Assembly: GCF_001999965.1 (NCBI RefSeq)
Contig: NZ_CP019646.1
Location: 2,294,001-2,358,000 of the forward strand
Source of the DNA: Limihaloglobus sulfuriphilus
GTDB taxonomy: Bacteria; Planctomycetota; Phycisphaerae; Sedimentisphaerales; Sedimentisphaeraceae
Direction: 5' to 3'
Length of the DNA stretch: 64,000 nt
Position 1 is the stretch's first letter, and each line of letters starts with the position of its first letter. The notes below the pieces were generated by a model, which saw only the letters and a list, made by a program, of their open reading frames with translations, was not told the DNA's origin and ran no database searches. This document shows positions 8,674 to 17,618 of the stretch, one piece after another. Made by a program: the position numbers and the translations under genes.

Positions 8674-10164
8674 ATGGTTACAGACAAGCAGGTAAGGACA
8701 TTATTCAAAATGCAGAACAAACACAGGTTTAAGTATCAGGCGGCTGATGCAGCCGGCATTGGTGTAAAGACCGCCCGTAAGTATCTAAACAGCGGTAAGT
8801 TACCCAGTCAATGCCGTCCGGTTCACAACTGGCGTACCCGCAAGGACCCGTTTGAAGCCGACTGGCCTTATATCGAACAGATGCTGTTTGACAGCCGGGG
8901 TACACTGGAGGTCAAAAGTATATTTGACGATCTTCAGGGCAAATTTCCCGGCAGGTATCAGAATGGTCAATTACGAACGCTTCAGCGTAAAGTCAAGGCC
9001 TGGAAGGCCCTTTACGGCCCATCTAAGGAGGTGTTTTTCTCCCAGCATTATGAACCTGGCCAGTGGTGCTGCTCCGATTTCACCAGCATGAACAAGTTAA
9101 ATATCACGATAGCGGGCCGGCCGTTTGAGCATAAGATATACCACTTTGTGATGTGCTATTCGAACTGGCAATCGTTTTCTATCTGTCCCTCAGAGAGTTT
9201 TGAGAGTCTCTCACAGGGCCTTCAGGACGCTCTATGGAGGCTTGGCGGCGTACCCTGGTATCACAGGACTGATAATCTTACCAGTGCCGTCAAGAAAGTG
9301 GGCAGTCCCGAAATCTTTACGGACAAATACCAGGGGCTTGCCGACCATTACGGATTTGAACCTGTAAAGACCAACCCTGCCAGTCCTCACGAGAACGGAG
9401 ATGTCGAGAAGAGCAACCATCTGTTCAAGAAGGCGGTAGATCAGCATCTTATTATGCGGGGCAGCCGGGATTTTGTGAGTCTTGAAGAATACGAGAAGTT
9501 CCTTCGTAAGATTACGGATCGGATGAACCTCAACAACCATGATCGTCTTCTCGAGGAACTGAAGGTTCTGGGTGATCTTCCGCACCTTCGTTATGACGAC
9601 TTTGAGTCCAGAGAGTGCAAGGTCAGCCGGGCCGGCACCATCCGTCTGCTGCACAACACCTATTCGGTACACAGCAGGCTTGTAGGCGAGACGGTTAATG
9701 TACGTATATATGCCGACAACCTTGAGATCTGGTATGCACAGAGTTGTATCGAAGTTCTACCTCGTCTGCGTGGTGAGAACGGCCACCATATCAACTACAG
9801 GCATATAATCGACCAGCTGGTAAGAAAACCCGGGGCATTTGAGAATTACATTTACAAGGATGATCTGTACCCTTCAAGCATCTTCCGGATAGCTTATGAC
9901 ATACTTCGCGAAGGCCTGAGTATCAGGGAGGCCAACAAGCAGTACCTCAAGATACTTGAACTGGCTGCCAAAGAAGGTGAATCTCTGGTCAATGAGGCTT
10001 TAAGATTCCAGATCAATACCGATGAAAACATCAACTTCGAGGTTGTAAGAGAGTTCGTTGAGGCCGGTACCAGGCCGCCTGATCCGACAGTGGTCTGTAT
10101 CGAACTACCAGAGCCGGCTTATTACGATGCACTGTACGAGGAACCGCTATGCGTATGTCTGTGA
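8674..10164 (+). CDS. istA: IS21-family transposase IstA
   Basis: A 496-aa DDE transposase. The N-terminal helix-turn-helix (about residues 10-50, QAADAAGIGVKTARKYL) binds the element ends. The catalytic core is recognisable from the CSDFTSMN block (first Asp), the HRTDNLTSAV block (second Asp) and the HENGDVEKSNHLFK block (Glu). Start at ATG 8674 because GAGGAG lies nine bases upstream; a GTG start at 8659 would sit over that site. It overlaps istB by 16 bases, the normal IS21 arrangement that couples transposase and helper ATPase. Confidence 0.93.
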   Translation: MVTDKQVRTLFKMQNKHRFKYQAADAAGIGVKTARKYLNSGKLPSQCRPVHNWRTRKDPFEADWPYIEQMLFDSRGTLEVKSIFDDLQGKFPGRYQNGQLRTLQRKVKAWKALYGPSKEVFFSQHYEPGQWCCSDFTSMNKLNITIAGRPFEHKIYHFVMCYSNWQSFSICPSESFESLSQGLQDALWRLGGVPWYHRTDNLTSAVKKVGSPEIFTDKYQGLADHYGFEPVKTNPASPHENGDVEKSNHLFKKAVDQHLIMRGSRDFVSLEEYEKFLRKITDRMNLNNHDRLLEELKVLGDLPHLRYDDFESRECKVSRAGTIRLLHNTYSVHSRLVGETVNVRIYADNLEIWYAQSCIEVLPRLRGENGHHINYRHIIDQLVRKPGAFENYIYKDDLYPSSIFRIAYDILREGLSIREANKQYLKILELAAKEGESLVNEALRFQINTDENINFEVVREFVEAGTRPPDPTVVCIELPEPAYYDALYEEPLCVCL

Positions 10165-10910
10165 ACAAACATCTAACAGAGCTGCTAAAGGAGCTTCATC
10201 TGCCGGTATTCAGGGAATACTATCAGGAGTTGGCTAAGAAGGCCGCGGCGGATGAGCTTAGTTATGAGGAATACCTCTTTGAGCTTGCTCAGCGGGAATG
10301 TGAGCTTCGTCGTGTGAATAAGGTCGCCCGGCTTGTAAAGGCATCAAAGCTGCCGCTGAAAAAAACGCTTGATACGTTTGAGCTTAACCGGCTGCCGCTG
10401 AAGATACGCAGACAGGTCAAGGTGCTTGCAGAAGGCGGCTTCGCAGACCGCAGGGAGAACATACTGGCCTTCGGCAAGCCCGGCAGCGGCAAGACACACC
10501 TGCTATGCGGTATATGCCATGCTCTTGCCCGGCAGGGAAGGAAGGTGTACTTCGGCACCTGTGACCTGATGGTGCAGGGACTGTTGAGGGCTAAAGAAGA
10601 GCTTGTGCTGGACAAGCTGCTCAAGAAGCTTGGGAAGTTCGATGTGCTGATGATCGATGACTTCGGATACGTCAAGCAGAACCGTGAGGAGATGGAAGTG
10701 CTGTTTACCCTGCTGGCATACCGGTATGAACGCGGCAGTGTACTGATCACCAGTAACCTGCCGTTCAGCAAGTGGGAGGTGATCTTCAAGGATCCAATGA
10801 CCACCGCTGCCGCTATCGACCGGCTGGTGCACCACAGCGTGATACTGGAACTCAACGTGCCCAGCTACAGGGCAGAACAGGCCAGAAAACGCAAGAAACA
10901 GGGGCAATAA
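10149..10910 (+). CDS. istB: IS21-family helper ATPase IstB
   Basis: A 253-aa AAA+ ATPase of the DnaC/IstB type. Walker A is FGKPGSGKTHL near residues 104-114, Walker B VLMIDDFGY near 167-175, and a sensor ITSNLPF near 202. IstB remodels target DNA and stimulates IstA. The gene overlaps the 3' end of istA. It is quite divergent from the IstB at 21,027-21,794, so the two IS21-type elements are not recent copies of each other. Confidence 0.93.
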   Translation: MRMSVNKHLTELLKELHLPVFREYYQELAKKAAADELSYEEYLFELAQRECELRRVNKVARLVKASKLPLKKTLDTFELNRLPLKIRRQVKVLAEGGFADRRENILAFGKPGSGKTHLLCGICHALARQGRKVYFGTCDLMVQGLLRAKEELVLDKLLKKLGKFDVLMIDDFGYVKQNREEMEVLFTLLAYRYERGSVLITSNLPFSKWEVIFKDPMTTAAAIDRLVHHSVILELNVPSYRAEQARKRKKQGQ

Positions 10911-10927
10911 CGTCCGATAAAAATTTT

Positions 10928-10945
10928 TGCCCCCCATGGGGGGCA
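10928..10945 (+). terminator. GC-rich 18-bp palindrome after istB
   Basis: TGCCCCCCATGGGGGGCA is a perfect palindrome 18 bases after the istB stop. An A/T-run lies before it, not after it, so it could stop transcription coming from the right or block transcription or translation rather than act as a classical terminator. Confidence 0.45.
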
Positions 10946-11034
10946 CCCCCAGAGGAACTTAACCATGAGAAACAATCCCACACTTAAAGGGAAATTTAAT
11001 TGTCGCTGAAGGAATTTTTACTTGACGTCGAACA

Positions 11035-11376
11035 CAACTTGAAATACACCATGAATTTGCCCCTGAATAGTTACAACTTAACATCTAAATGTGGAAAAAG
11101 TCAAATTTTAAGGCTGTTGCGGTTAACGAGTGGTAAATGTTTACACTTGAAACTAGCATGATTCTTTCACTGCAAACATAAAATACTATTTTTTAGAGTC
11201 ATAATTCCGCTAACTGTGGAAGGGTTTTTACTTGACATTATATCTAATTTTAATATTCTATACTTTATATCGAGTCAGCTGATGAATTCTATTTTTATCG
11301 TTTGAGTTGCCTCTAAGAAATATTCAGTTTTCTTTAGCTGTTAATCTAGAGCTTATTTAATTTCAGGAGATTAAAC
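11035..11376. promoter_or_regulatory. Intergenic region with sigma70-like promoter for the 74-aa gene
   Basis: No gene is seen. A TTGACA at 11232-11237 and TATTCT at 11254-11259 (16-bp spacer) point right, leaving a leader of about 110 nt. The segment GGAAGGGTTTTTACTTGAC around the -35 closely resembles GAAGGAATTTTTACTTGAC in the right end of the neighbouring IS21-type element. Confidence 0.45.
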
Positions 11377-11601
11377 ATGGATTTACATCACGACAAATTT
11401 GGAAATGGCATTTCTCAAGGGCAAGGAATGGGAAGAAGTACAGATTACATCAAGGATTTTTCCAATGGTTCGTTACATGTTCACGCTCCTAATGGAATCG
11501 TTACTGGAGCTAACTTCAATGGACAGCCAATTTCAAATTATGAAGCTGCTATACTTGATCTAGGAATGGGCAAAGTCCGCAAAGATACTGGAAACTTCTA
11601 A
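11377..11601 (+). CDS. Small glycine-rich hypothetical protein
   Basis: A 74-aa protein rich in Gly, Asn and His near the start (MDLHHDKFGNG) with no transmembrane segment or signal peptide. An AGGAG Shine-Dalgarno stands at the right distance from the ATG and a sigma70-like promoter lies upstream, so it is probably expressed. Neither the family nor the function is recognised. It is convergent with the next gene. Confidence 0.55.
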   Translation: MDLHHDKFGNGISQGQGMGRSTDYIKDFSNGSLHVHAPNGIVTGANFNGQPISNYEAAILDLGMGKVRKDTGNF

Positions 11602-11629
11602 AATCAAATTAGAGCAAGGGGCATTTGAC

Positions 11630-11896
11630 TTATTTGAATGTCCTTTGCTTTTTTTCTAATTTGCTCAAAATATTTTTTATATCTTTTCTGCTTAATCTAT
11701 TTCTGGAAATTGCCTGAGCATTTTTAATCGCAAATGCTACTTCCGCTGAAAGCACGTAATATCCACTGCAATATTTTTGGAGCAATTCTTCTGCATTTTC
11801 AACGACATTTGCACGATTATCTCCAGATAGATAATTCTTATACAAACTAATAAAATCTCTAATGGCTTCCTTCTCAATTTCAGTAAAAACACCCAT
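11630..11896 (-). CDS. Small hypothetical helical protein
   Basis: An 88-aa charged protein, mainly helical, with a basic C-terminus (SRKDIKNILSKLEKKQRTFK). Convergent with the 74-aa gene; no good Shine-Dalgarno is visible before the ATG. No family recognised. Confidence 0.45.
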   Translation of the reverse strand: MGVFTEIEKEAIRDFISLYKNYLSGDNRANVVENAEELLQKYCSGYYVLSAEVAFAIKNAQAISRNRLSRKDIKNILSKLEKKQRTFK

Positions 11897-12018
11897 ATGA
11901 CATAATAACAGTGCCTTGTTTATATTATTATCTGGTATTAAGATTATGGCATGTTTATTGATTCATACTAATCAAATCGGTAGTTCATTTATAAATGGAC
12001 TCAATCCAACATTGGATT

Positions 12019-12204
12019 ATGAAAACCATTAATCAATGCAAACAGTGCAAGCATCCGTTGCGACTCGGACAGAATGTAATTAAACTTGAGGTTGGAGTAA
12101 TCGGCCCTCGAAATTTCATCAGCCTTGATAATGAAATGTTTTTTTGTAGTAAGGAGTGTTTGAGATCGTTTATAGGAGTAACATATAAAAAACTACAACT
12201 GTAG
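12019..12204 (+). CDS. Small zinc-binding (treble-clef-like) protein
   Basis: About 62 aa from ATG 12019 (the frame also allows ATG 11995). A C-x2-C pair (CKQCKHP) and a later C-x3-C pair (FFCSKECLRSF) make a four-cysteine zinc site of the MYM/TRASH-like treble-clef kind. No other domain is visible. It could be a DNA- or protein-binding adaptor. It stands alone between two minus-strand genes. Confidence 0.5.
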   Translation: MKTINQCKQCKHPLRLGQNVIKLEVGVIGPRNFISLDNEMFFCSKECLRSFIGVTYKKLQL

Positions 12205-12236
12205 CTTCTAAGAGTTACATATGTCAGCAAAAATCA

Positions 12237-12713
12237 TTATACAAGGCGATATGAACCCATAAAAATATTTACATATACACAGGAATTATGCTCAACATCA
12301 ATTAAACAATGTCTCATAGGTTCATTCGGACTACTTGATTTATTTGCAATATCCACCCTCAATTTCCCTTTATCTGGCTCAACTCCCATTAGAAAAGAAA
12401 GATACCGTGGCAATTTCCCCTTTGTTTCACCTTTTTGAGATATAACTCGATCCATCCTTCGAATCTCACGTTCACTTGCAATAACGATTGCACGGACATA
12501 CTGCTTAAGATATGAATTAGAGATAAAATCAAGCATGCCATCCTTTATCTCTATATATTCAAACGAAAAGTCTTGCATTTTGGGGTCTTCCTTCATATAC
12601 TTTCCCGACCTACAGAGAGAACTAATAGTTTTTTGACATTGCCGAGAATCTTTCGAATTAAATTCGCATTCAACTTCAAACCATTGTTCTATGGAATCAT
12701 TTAACCTTTTCAT
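12237..12713 (-). CDS. Hypothetical protein
   Basis: A 158-aa soluble protein with mixed alpha/beta character and no motif that I recognise. It begins MKRLNDSIEQWF and ends with beta-rich segments (HCLIDVEHNSCVYVNIF). It lies 128 bp downstream of the receiver-domain gene on the same strand and could be read through from it, but no coupling is visible. Confidence 0.45.
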   Translation of the reverse strand: MKRLNDSIEQWFEVECEFNSKDSRQCQKTISSLCRSGKYMKEDPKMQDFSFEYIEIKDGMLDFISNSYLKQYVRAIVIASEREIRRMDRVISQKGETKGKLPRYLSFLMGVEPDKGKLRVDIANKSSSPNEPMRHCLIDVEHNSCVYVNIFMGSYRLV

Positions 12714-12841
12714 GGGGTGTGCCTATTTGATTAATTTACAATTAATTATTTAAATAATTTTTCATATTAGCACGGTAAAGAACTTAAGTAAAAATAATGC
12801 AAAGAACTTTATACTAGTTAAAATCCAAACTCACAAAGCTA

Positions 12842-13243
12842 TTATTTAATCATTCTTATCAATTCTTGAATACATTCATCAAGCATTTCTGGTGCAGCCC
12901 CATCCATTTTGTTTACATATTTCGTCGCTTTACATGCATAAAATTCATGTAGGGCTACTTCGTCATCATAAGCTGTTATAAAAATTGTTTTTATCTTAGG
13001 ATATCTCGTATTAATATACGAAATTACTAAAGCTCCATCTTGATTAGATGGATCATTAGAAAGTTTGTAGTCAACAATTGCAAAATCTATTGTTTCTTGA
13101 TGTTCATCAAGTTTAACTTTTGCTTCTTTTAAGCTTTGAGCTGTAATTACCTCACAGTCATTCAACTCACATAAGTCAGTATTTGTATTGATCTGACCTT
13201 CCAAATCGTCAACAATTAAAACGACAATTTTATCTTCAATCAT
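12842..13243 (-). CDS. Stand-alone response-regulator receiver protein
   Basis: A 133-aa CheY-like receiver without output domain. The acidic pair is in VDD near residue 11, the phospho-acceptor Asp in AIVDYKL near residue 57, Thr in FITAYD near 92 and Lys in YVNKMD near 113. It starts 11 bases after the sensor kinase stop on the same strand and is surely its partner or a phosphorelay intermediate. With no DNA-binding domain it must act by protein contact. Confidence 0.82.
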   Translation of the reverse strand: MIEDKIVVLIVDDLEGQINTNTDLCELNDCEVITAQSLKEAKVKLDEHQETIDFAIVDYKLSNDPSNQDGALVISYINTRYPKIKTIFITAYDDEVALHEFYACKATKYVNKMDGAAPEMLDECIQELIRMIK

Positions 13244-13254
13244 CTTGGTTTTCC

Positions 13255-15732
13255 TTATAGAGGTATATTAATATTAAATTTATAGTTTGAATCTGGCCGC
13301 ATACACTCAATAGAACCTTTGTGTTTTTTTATAATCCTTTTAATGATAGCGAGGCCTAATCCTGTTCCGCTTTTTCGTGTAGTATAATTTTTTTCAAAGA
13401 TTCGCATTCTATCTTCATTTGGTATAACCTGGCAATTGTCAGTAAATTTAATTGCATGATAATTCCCTTCTTGAGAAATCTCTAATTTTATTTTTACATC
13501 TGAATTATTTGACATATTAATGGAATTTATTGTTAGTTCCTTAAAAACTTGCAAAAAAAGAGTTTCATCAACCATAATTGTCTCTATTTTTAATTCATTT
13601 AAGAAATCAAAGCAATCCTCGTCAATTAATGAAAGAATTGAGTGAAATATTAATTTCTCGAGATTAACAGGTTTTATGGTGGGATCTATTTTGCCATAAA
13701 GTAATTTTAGATCATTTAACATGTTAAGAGAACTTATTATTGACTTCTTAACAGTGGGAGATTTTTGCTTCCAAAAAGAATTCATTAGCCTTCCCTTTTT
13801 ACAAATCTTATCCAAGTAAAAGACAGAATTATTAATTGTGTCAATCTCATTTCCTATTCTGTGTGACATCGTGCGAGAAAAGTCCACCCAACTTTGTTCA
13901 TATTTGTCTAAAAACTCCCTGACGTCACTAAAACCGTGAACAATATCAACGCATGTCTGCAAGATTATATCTTGACACATTTGGCTGATACCTCCATCCG
14001 CTTGCGGTCTAACTGCACTTACTAATTTTTTATCTCTGACAGCAAAAACAAAAATATAATGCAATTTGTTTGCCAATGGTACCGCTGTGAAATAATAACA
14101 TGCACCTCTAGGTATTTTTAGTCTCTGATCAGAGATTGCCTTAAAAAACAACCCTGTAAGAACTTTCATAAAAGGATTTTTTAAAAATGAATTATCCGAC
14201 GTTTTGGCAGCGTCTACTTGTTTCTTTAATAAATCATGCAAATCCTCTTCTTCTGAACAAAATAATAAATATGGAACAGGATGTTGCTGTAATTGTTCTA
14301 TTGATGCGGTGTCAAGTGCTCCTAATGAGATTCCGGGCGAATCTATGATTTGCTTATTTTCATTATGACTCATTGCTGTTACGAGTACTTCTTCAGACTC
14401 AGCACTCCATTCGAGAAGGTACGCTGATTCAAATGCCCAAAACTCTCGCATTCTATCAAGAATATCGGGTACTGTAGTTGAAAAAAATTCAGGGTTATTT
14501 CTATCTGCATTAATTCGACCTAATAATTCTTGTTTAAAACTTGACTCAGACAGCCTTCGTATATTGTTGTATTGTGATTTAGCTATTCTTTCAATCATTG
14601 CACTTTTTTGTTCAAAAAGCTCACAATTTAATGAAGATTCATTATTGCCACTGGTTTTTTGATCTGATAGAATACTATTACGTATATTCTCTAATTCACT
14701 TTTTGCCGATGACAGGAACGGGTATTTTTCTATTAACTCATTAATGGGTCTGAGGTCACTCAATTTTGATAGGCGTTGCCCTGTAACGGCAGTGGCAATT
14801 AAGTGATCATGAACTATTATAGGTTTGGCATATTCCGTAAATCCAGCGTAACACTCATGTTCAACCACATCTCTCTCTTTACTCTTGTTCCATTTCGTTT
14901 CTACTTTTGCAAGTAGTTCTGCATCAGAAATAAAGCAGGGATCATATTGCTTTCTGTATTCTAAAATTTCAGGACACACAGTCCAATTAATATTAGTATC
15001 AACAATATTATTTATTTTCGCGGAACAATCATTTATATCACACTTTTGACATGAAATGAGATTGGGATTGTCATGAATAAATAATTCTAGTATTTTACTG
15101 TATACTGCCTGCCTACAGGTTGAACAAAATTTACGATAGCCACGCGGAACAGAAAAAGTAGAACTCTTTACATCAACTGGAAACCAATTGCACATTGTAT
15201 CTAATTTTGAAGCACCTGCAATATATACAGTATAAGGCGCCCCAATTTCGGTTCCAATACCTTCGCAAGCATTAACTAAAAATTCGGTATTTACAAAATG
15301 ACTTAATTTAATATCTTTTTGGCGAATTACATTCTGCGCGCAAAACAACGCGCAGACAAAATCAGGCCATCTATCATTATCTCGATGAGAATGCTTATAC
15401 AAGCGAAAATCTCTTTTCATAGACCACGACTTAGGTATATCAATCTGATTCAAAGCATCTTTTTCATTTGGAAAAACAAAAGCTTCAAATCGAGCTGGAC
15501 ATTCCCATTGTTTCCGTTTACATCTAAACAATTTCTCATGCTCAAAAGTATCAGGGGTAGAGGTTAGTCCATCTAGAATCGCTCTAAACTCATCTTCAGA
15601 TCTGATAGCTATTTCGTCAGGATTACACATATAATCATTCCACTCAAAACAGTGTGGGCAACGAATAGAAAAACCGTTATTATTCAATTCAAAAGCTTCC
15701 AATATCCAAATAAAGTCTTGTGAAAATTGCAT
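13255..15732 (-). CDS. Hybrid-input sensor histidine kinase with PocR-like ligand domain
   Basis: An 825-aa soluble kinase. The N-terminus has cysteine pairs (CPHC near residue 25, later CKRKQWEC) suggesting a zinc ribbon. Around residues 185-320 the pattern KFCSTCRQA, SCQKCDINDC and YAGFTEYAKPIIV...TGQ is that of a PocR sensory domain, which binds small ligands. A GAF-like region follows (about 400-600). The phospho-accepting His is in FSRTMSHRIGNE near residue 635. The ATPase domain ends the chain, with the N-box around TINSINMSNN and the G-box SGTGLGLAI near 785. No membrane segment is visible, so the signal is cytoplasmic. It forms a two-gene unit with the receiver protein. Confidence 0.8.
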   Translation of the reverse strand: MQFSQDFIWILEAFELNNNGFSIRCPHCFEWNDYMCNPDEIAIRSEDEFRAILDGLTSTPDTFEHEKLFRCKRKQWECPARFEAFVFPNEKDALNQIDIPKSWSMKRDFRLYKHSHRDNDRWPDFVCALFCAQNVIRQKDIKLSHFVNTEFLVNACEGIGTEIGAPYTVYIAGASKLDTMCNWFPVDVKSSTFSVPRGYRKFCSTCRQAVYSKILELFIHDNPNLISCQKCDINDCSAKINNIVDTNINWTVCPEILEYRKQYDPCFISDAELLAKVETKWNKSKERDVVEHECYAGFTEYAKPIIVHDHLIATAVTGQRLSKLSDLRPINELIEKYPFLSSAKSELENIRNSILSDQKTSGNNESSLNCELFEQKSAMIERIAKSQYNNIRRLSESSFKQELLGRINADRNNPEFFSTTVPDILDRMREFWAFESAYLLEWSAESEEVLVTAMSHNENKQIIDSPGISLGALDTASIEQLQQHPVPYLLFCSEEEDLHDLLKKQVDAAKTSDNSFLKNPFMKVLTGLFFKAISDQRLKIPRGACYYFTAVPLANKLHYIFVFAVRDKKLVSAVRPQADGGISQMCQDIILQTCVDIVHGFSDVREFLDKYEQSWVDFSRTMSHRIGNEIDTINNSVFYLDKICKKGRLMNSFWKQKSPTVKKSIISSLNMLNDLKLLYGKIDPTIKPVNLEKLIFHSILSLIDEDCFDFLNELKIETIMVDETLFLQVFKELTINSINMSNNSDVKIKLEISQEGNYHAIKFTDNCQVIPNEDRMRIFEKNYTTRKSGTGLGLAIIKRIIKKHKGSIECMRPDSNYKFNINIPL

Positions 15733-16376
15733 TTATGTTGATTTTACATCAGCAAAGAACCAAAGTCCAATACTTTTTAGTTTTTTTTGCACCCAACAAA
15801 AAATGCAACATAAGCTTTTAATCAGCAACACCTTACGGCTAAGGCTGCAATTATAAACATTTTTGTCTGTGTTGAAAATTGCACAGATTTATATAAGATA
15901 CTATAAACGGTTAAATACTATCTGCTTATTTCGGAACATTTATATTCCAGTTACAACTTATCTGATCTAAAATAAACGCACAAAAACAACCAATTAAGTA
16001 CGGGAAACTAGCTGCATTGCCCGAATACATCAGCCGGTTACTGGTATACCCATTTAAGACCCATAATCCAAAATATTTCTAATATCATTATGTTGCAAAT
16101 TGCTTAACCGGTTGAAAATTTATATATTACCTCAGACAATCCATGCGCAATATTTATATTTGTGCTGCTACAGACTTAGTAACACAATGAACCAAAAATA
16201 TAAACAACCAAATAGGGGTGTAAAACGAGCAACAACGCTCGAATACAGTAGCCCCCCGGAGGCATTTACATTTCAGCGCAAAAGCCCCTTTTACTACCTG
16301 GCAGTGTTTGCCGACGTATATAACCGCCCAAACGGGTTGATTTATTATAAAATCAAAAGCAATACGAGGTGGTTAT
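15733..16376. other. Long AT-rich gap before the integrase, with TATA-like boxes
   Basis: No convincing gene. A short frame at 16187-16387 (about 66 aa, from ATG 16187) overlaps the integrase start and has no ribosome site; it is left unannotated. TATA-like boxes occur near 16119 (TTTATATATTA), 16317 (GTATATAA) and 16341 (TTTATTATAA, about 31 nt before the integrase ATG). A small hairpin CGAGC-AACAAC-GCTCG lies near 16227. The region may hold the integrase promoter or an attachment/regulatory site. Confidence 0.4.
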
Positions 16377-17501
16377 ATGAAGACTGAATATAGGATGTAT
16401 GGCCGTGATTCTGAAAAACTCGCTGACTCTATTTCTGATGCTGACAATAAGATACTGGCCGGCTATCTGCGTTACTGCTCAACTACTGCGGGTCCTAAAA
16501 AAGTCAATGATTATCGGCGATACATGTTGCAGTTTATGGATGTTATTGAAAAACCCCTTGATAAAATCACGAAAGATGATGCTATTGATTTTTGGGCTTT
16601 AGTGAATCATTCAACTCATGAACTCCAAACCAAGATAATGATGCGAAGGACTGTGAAGCGTTTCTTAAAATGGTTTTATCGTGACCTTGATATGCTTGAG
16701 GCTTTGAAAAATACAAAGGGGCCTTTAGTTAACCCCAAGAAAATAAATAAGAGTGTGTTGTTCAAACCAGATGAGATAAGACGAATGCTTCATGCTGCTG
16801 AACGAATACGAGACAAAGCATTATTGATGCTTTTAGTAGAAACTGGCGCTCGCCCGCAGGAGATACGTGACTTGAAATGGGGTGATGTGAATTTGGATGA
16901 AAAAGAAGTACATTTATATTCCTCCAAAACTGCCCGAGATCGGGATTTGCCGATACTTCATTCGTTTCCCTATATATTTCACTGGTACGAAAATTGGGCC
17001 TTCCCCGATCCTATGGCAGAAGATTATGTGTTTCCGGCATTGGTGAAACACTATTCTTCACGGAATAAATCAATTTCAACCAGCTACATGAATCGGATAA
17101 TTCAATCACTAGCAAACAAAGCAGGTGTAAATCGGAGAGTAAATACATATCTACTCAGACATACAAGGCTTACCGAAGTGTATAAGCTCGGGGTCAAAGG
17201 GGTTGAACACAATAAATTTGCAGGTCATACACCGGGAAGTAAACATCAAAATGTATATGTGCATCTTGATAATCGTGACCTTAAACAGGCTCTGATGAAA
17301 AATGTATATTCGAAGGATGTAGCTGTAGCTAATGAGAACTTTCAAACTCAACCTGTAAACAACACCGGCACAGCCTCGATCCAAATGATCCAACAACAAA
17401 TGCTCTTCCTCCAGCAGGAGCTATTAAAGCTCCAGGCGGTTGATGTCGCCGGTGGGGCGGCAAACCGTCCAAAGCAACAATTGCCCTGCAATATAATTTA
17501 G
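16377..17501 (+). CDS. Tyrosine recombinase (integrase)
   Basis: A 374-aa recombinase. The N-terminal 100 residues are a SAM-like core-binding domain. The catalytic part shows the first Arg in TGARPQEIRDL near residue 163, HTR within LLRHTRLTEVY near 262, His in FAGHTPGSKH near 285 and the nucleophile Tyr in QNVYVHL near 297. The tail beyond about residue 320 is Gln-rich and variable. This is a XerC/XerA-type integrase that would mobilise the surrounding element. A GAGGTGG Shine-Dalgarno stands close (4 nt) before the ATG. Downstream are an inverted repeat across the stop codon and a terminator. Confidence 0.9.
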   Translation: MKTEYRMYGRDSEKLADSISDADNKILAGYLRYCSTTAGPKKVNDYRRYMLQFMDVIEKPLDKITKDDAIDFWALVNHSTHELQTKIMMRRTVKRFLKWFYRDLDMLEALKNTKGPLVNPKKINKSVLFKPDEIRRMLHAAERIRDKALLMLLVETGARPQEIRDLKWGDVNLDEKEVHLYSSKTARDRDLPILHSFPYIFHWYENWAFPDPMAEDYVFPALVKHYSSRNKSISTSYMNRIIQSLANKAGVNRRVNTYLLRHTRLTEVYKLGVKGVEHNKFAGHTPGSKHQNVYVHLDNRDLKQALMKNVYSKDVAVANENFQTQPVNNTGTASIQMIQQQMLFLQQELLKLQAVDVAGGAANRPKQQLPCNII

Positions 17502-17517
17502 TACAGGGAATTGTTGC
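17474..17517. repeat. Inverted repeat across the integrase stop codon
   Basis: Arms GCAACAATTGCCCTG (17474-17488) and CAGGGAATTGTTGC (17504-17517) pair with one bulged base around a 15-nt AT-rich loop that contains the stop codon. Possible recombination core site or RNA hairpin; no T-run follows. Confidence 0.6.
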
Positions 17518-17519
17518 GC

Positions 17520-17564
17520 ACAAAATTTAGAAAGCCGTCTTTTTACGGCCCATTTTGTCTTTTA
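17520..17564 (+). terminator. Terminator hairpin after the integrase
   Basis: Stem GCCGT/ACGGC (17534-17538 with 17545-17549) nested in outer arms ACAAAAT/ATTTTGT, followed by CTTTTAC. The outer arms make it workable in both directions. Confidence 0.55.
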
Positions 17565-17618
17565 CATTTATTACCTCCTAAAATCAATTTTGATATACGA
17601 CAGGTTAAACCTGAAGTC

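Larger units (their letters stand above)
8569..11034 (+). mobile_element. IS21-family insertion sequence (copy A)
   Basis: The ends are TG...CA as in IS21 elements: left end TGTTAAGCG at 8569 and right end ...CGAACA at 11034, imperfect inverted repeats. The element is flanked by a 5-bp target duplication CAACT (8564-8568 and 11035-11039). It carries istA and istB in the usual overlapping order and a GC-rich palindrome after istB. It looks intact. The insertion lies about 66 bp upstream of the methyltransferase operon start and may have separated it from upstream control sequences. Confidence 0.88.

Noticed and set aside
16100-16387. 95-aa plus-strand frame before the integrase
   Set aside because: No ribosome site, overlaps the integrase start and covers several promoter-like boxes; no family features.
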